A stretch of 64,000 nucleotides of DNA from an uncultured Saprospiraceae bacterium. GTDB lineage: Bacteria; Bacteroidota; Bacteroidia; Chitinophagales; Saprospiraceae. A program made the position numbers and the translations under genes. Under the pieces are notes generated by a model. That model searched no databases, was not told where the DNA came from, and saw only the letters and a program-made list of their open reading frames with translations. The stretch is from contig CALMSO010000005.1 in NCBI GenBank assembly GCA_937872385.1, forward strand, positions 1-64,000, in the 5' to 3' direction. Of this stretch, positions 63,530-64,000 are shown in pieces (positions within the stretch are counted from its first letter, which is position 1; each line of letters starts with the position of its first letter).

Positions 63530-64000
63530 TTAAAATCCATCGTATATTTGCGCTATGCTGAGCTGGGTGAAGTCCTGCAAAAATCCGCGCACATTCGGAA
63601 AATGACTAAACTCCTCCGGCGTGTGCGTTGTGGTGACAATCCATGCGGGGCAGCCAGCCCGATAGGCAGTCTCTGCGCCCGTGGGACTATCTTCAAATAC
63701 AACACACTGATTCAGTGGCAATTGCATGCCCGCAGCTGCTTTTTGTAAAACCTCCGGGTCGGGTTTTCCTTTCGTCACATGCCCAGCGTGCACCACTGCC
63801 GTGAAAAAATGGCGAATGTTCAACTCGTCCAGAACAAAATCTACATTCTCGGCCGGAGCCGCGGTGGCAATGCTCAGCGTAAGTCCAGCCGCCTGTGCCT
63901 CTTGCAAAAAATCTGGCAGCCCATCCAGCAATTTCAATTCTGGCAGAAAAATCTGGCGGTACTCTGCTTCTTTTTCATAGGCAATGCGGTGGCGCTCCTG
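63530..64000 (-). CDS. HAD family hydrolase (beta-phosphoglucomutase-like), partial
   Basis: The gene runs off the right edge; about 156 C-terminal residues are seen. Reading frame continues through the last bases (AYEKEAEYRQIFLPELKLLDG), so the true start is outside. Visible HAD motifs: Thr in IATAAPAENVDF (motif II region), Lys in VTKGKPDPEVL (motif III) and FEDSPTGAETAYRAG (motif IV acids). Typical of the beta-phosphoglucomutase/phosphatase subfamily, which dephosphorylates small sugar phosphates. It may belong to the arabinose operon. Confidence 0.88.
   Translation of the reverse strand, partial: QERHRIAYEKEAEYRQIFLPELKLLDGLPDFLQEAQAAGLTLSIATAAPAENVDFVLDELNIRHFFTAVVHAGHVTKGKPDPEVLQKAAAGMQLPLNQCVVFEDSPTGAETAYRAGCPAWIVTTTHTPEEFSHFPNVRGFLQDFTQLSIAQIYDGF

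Overview
The window looks like a chromosomal segment of an aerobic, surface-feeding member of the Bacteroidota, probably a Saprospira/Chitinophaga/Cytophaga-type relative; genus cannot be read from it. Support: a SusC/SusD pair, a type IX secretion C-terminal domain, an Omp28-family lipoprotein, a cytochrome oxidase subunit III, TAnnTTTG-type -7 promoter boxes, and mostly weak or absent Shine-Dalgarno sequences. No rRNA, tRNA, CRISPR array or intact transposase gene was seen.

Layout. 1-6.0 kb: an AT-rich block with one very large exonuclease-RecQ-UvrD fusion and, just upstream of it, a 299-bp transposon-like element with inverted ends and a near-perfect 9-bp target duplication; this block looks acquired. 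6-29 kb: mostly housekeeping genes in small units: Gfo/Idh/MocA oxidoreductase, an acidic protein, feoAB iron uptake, a ligase-associated exonuclease, pcm, phosphohexomutase, cytochrome oxidase subunit III, a FG-GAP type IX cargo, an acyl-CoA carboxylase beta subunit, an LpxH-like phosphatase, NAD(P)HX repair, cysQ and galE. 29.5-43.2 kb: envelope and secreted proteins (DUF885, DUF6029, Omp28, S41 peptidase), a YfcE/oxidoreductase/site-2-protease operon, a DUF1624 membrane protein, and an amidohydrolase followed by an AraC regulator.

43.3-64 kb is an L-arabinose polysaccharide utilisation locus. Nine genes run leftwards: araA, galM, a sodium/solute symporter, an S9 peptidase, a GH51 alpha-L-arabinofuranosidase, susC, susD and two GH127/GH146-type beta-L-arabinofuranosidases. 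A Nudix-fold regulator with a degenerate Nudix box and a C-terminal winged helix (AraR/NrtR type) faces them at the left end; a HAD hydrolase runs off the right edge. Surface enzymes would free arabinose, SusCD and the symporter import sugars, GalM and AraA feed arabinose into metabolism. The pairing of beta-L-arabinofuranosidases with a DPP4-like peptidase suggests plant hydroxyproline-rich glycoproteins as a target (inference).

The intergenic gaps hold a dispersed repeat family (at least six copies) with a conserved head and tail and a variable middle built from short tandem words, including a clean 16-bp minisatellite. Two nearly identical inverted copies flank the galM-symporter pair. Several strong hairpin terminators and palindromic operator candidates were located by eye.
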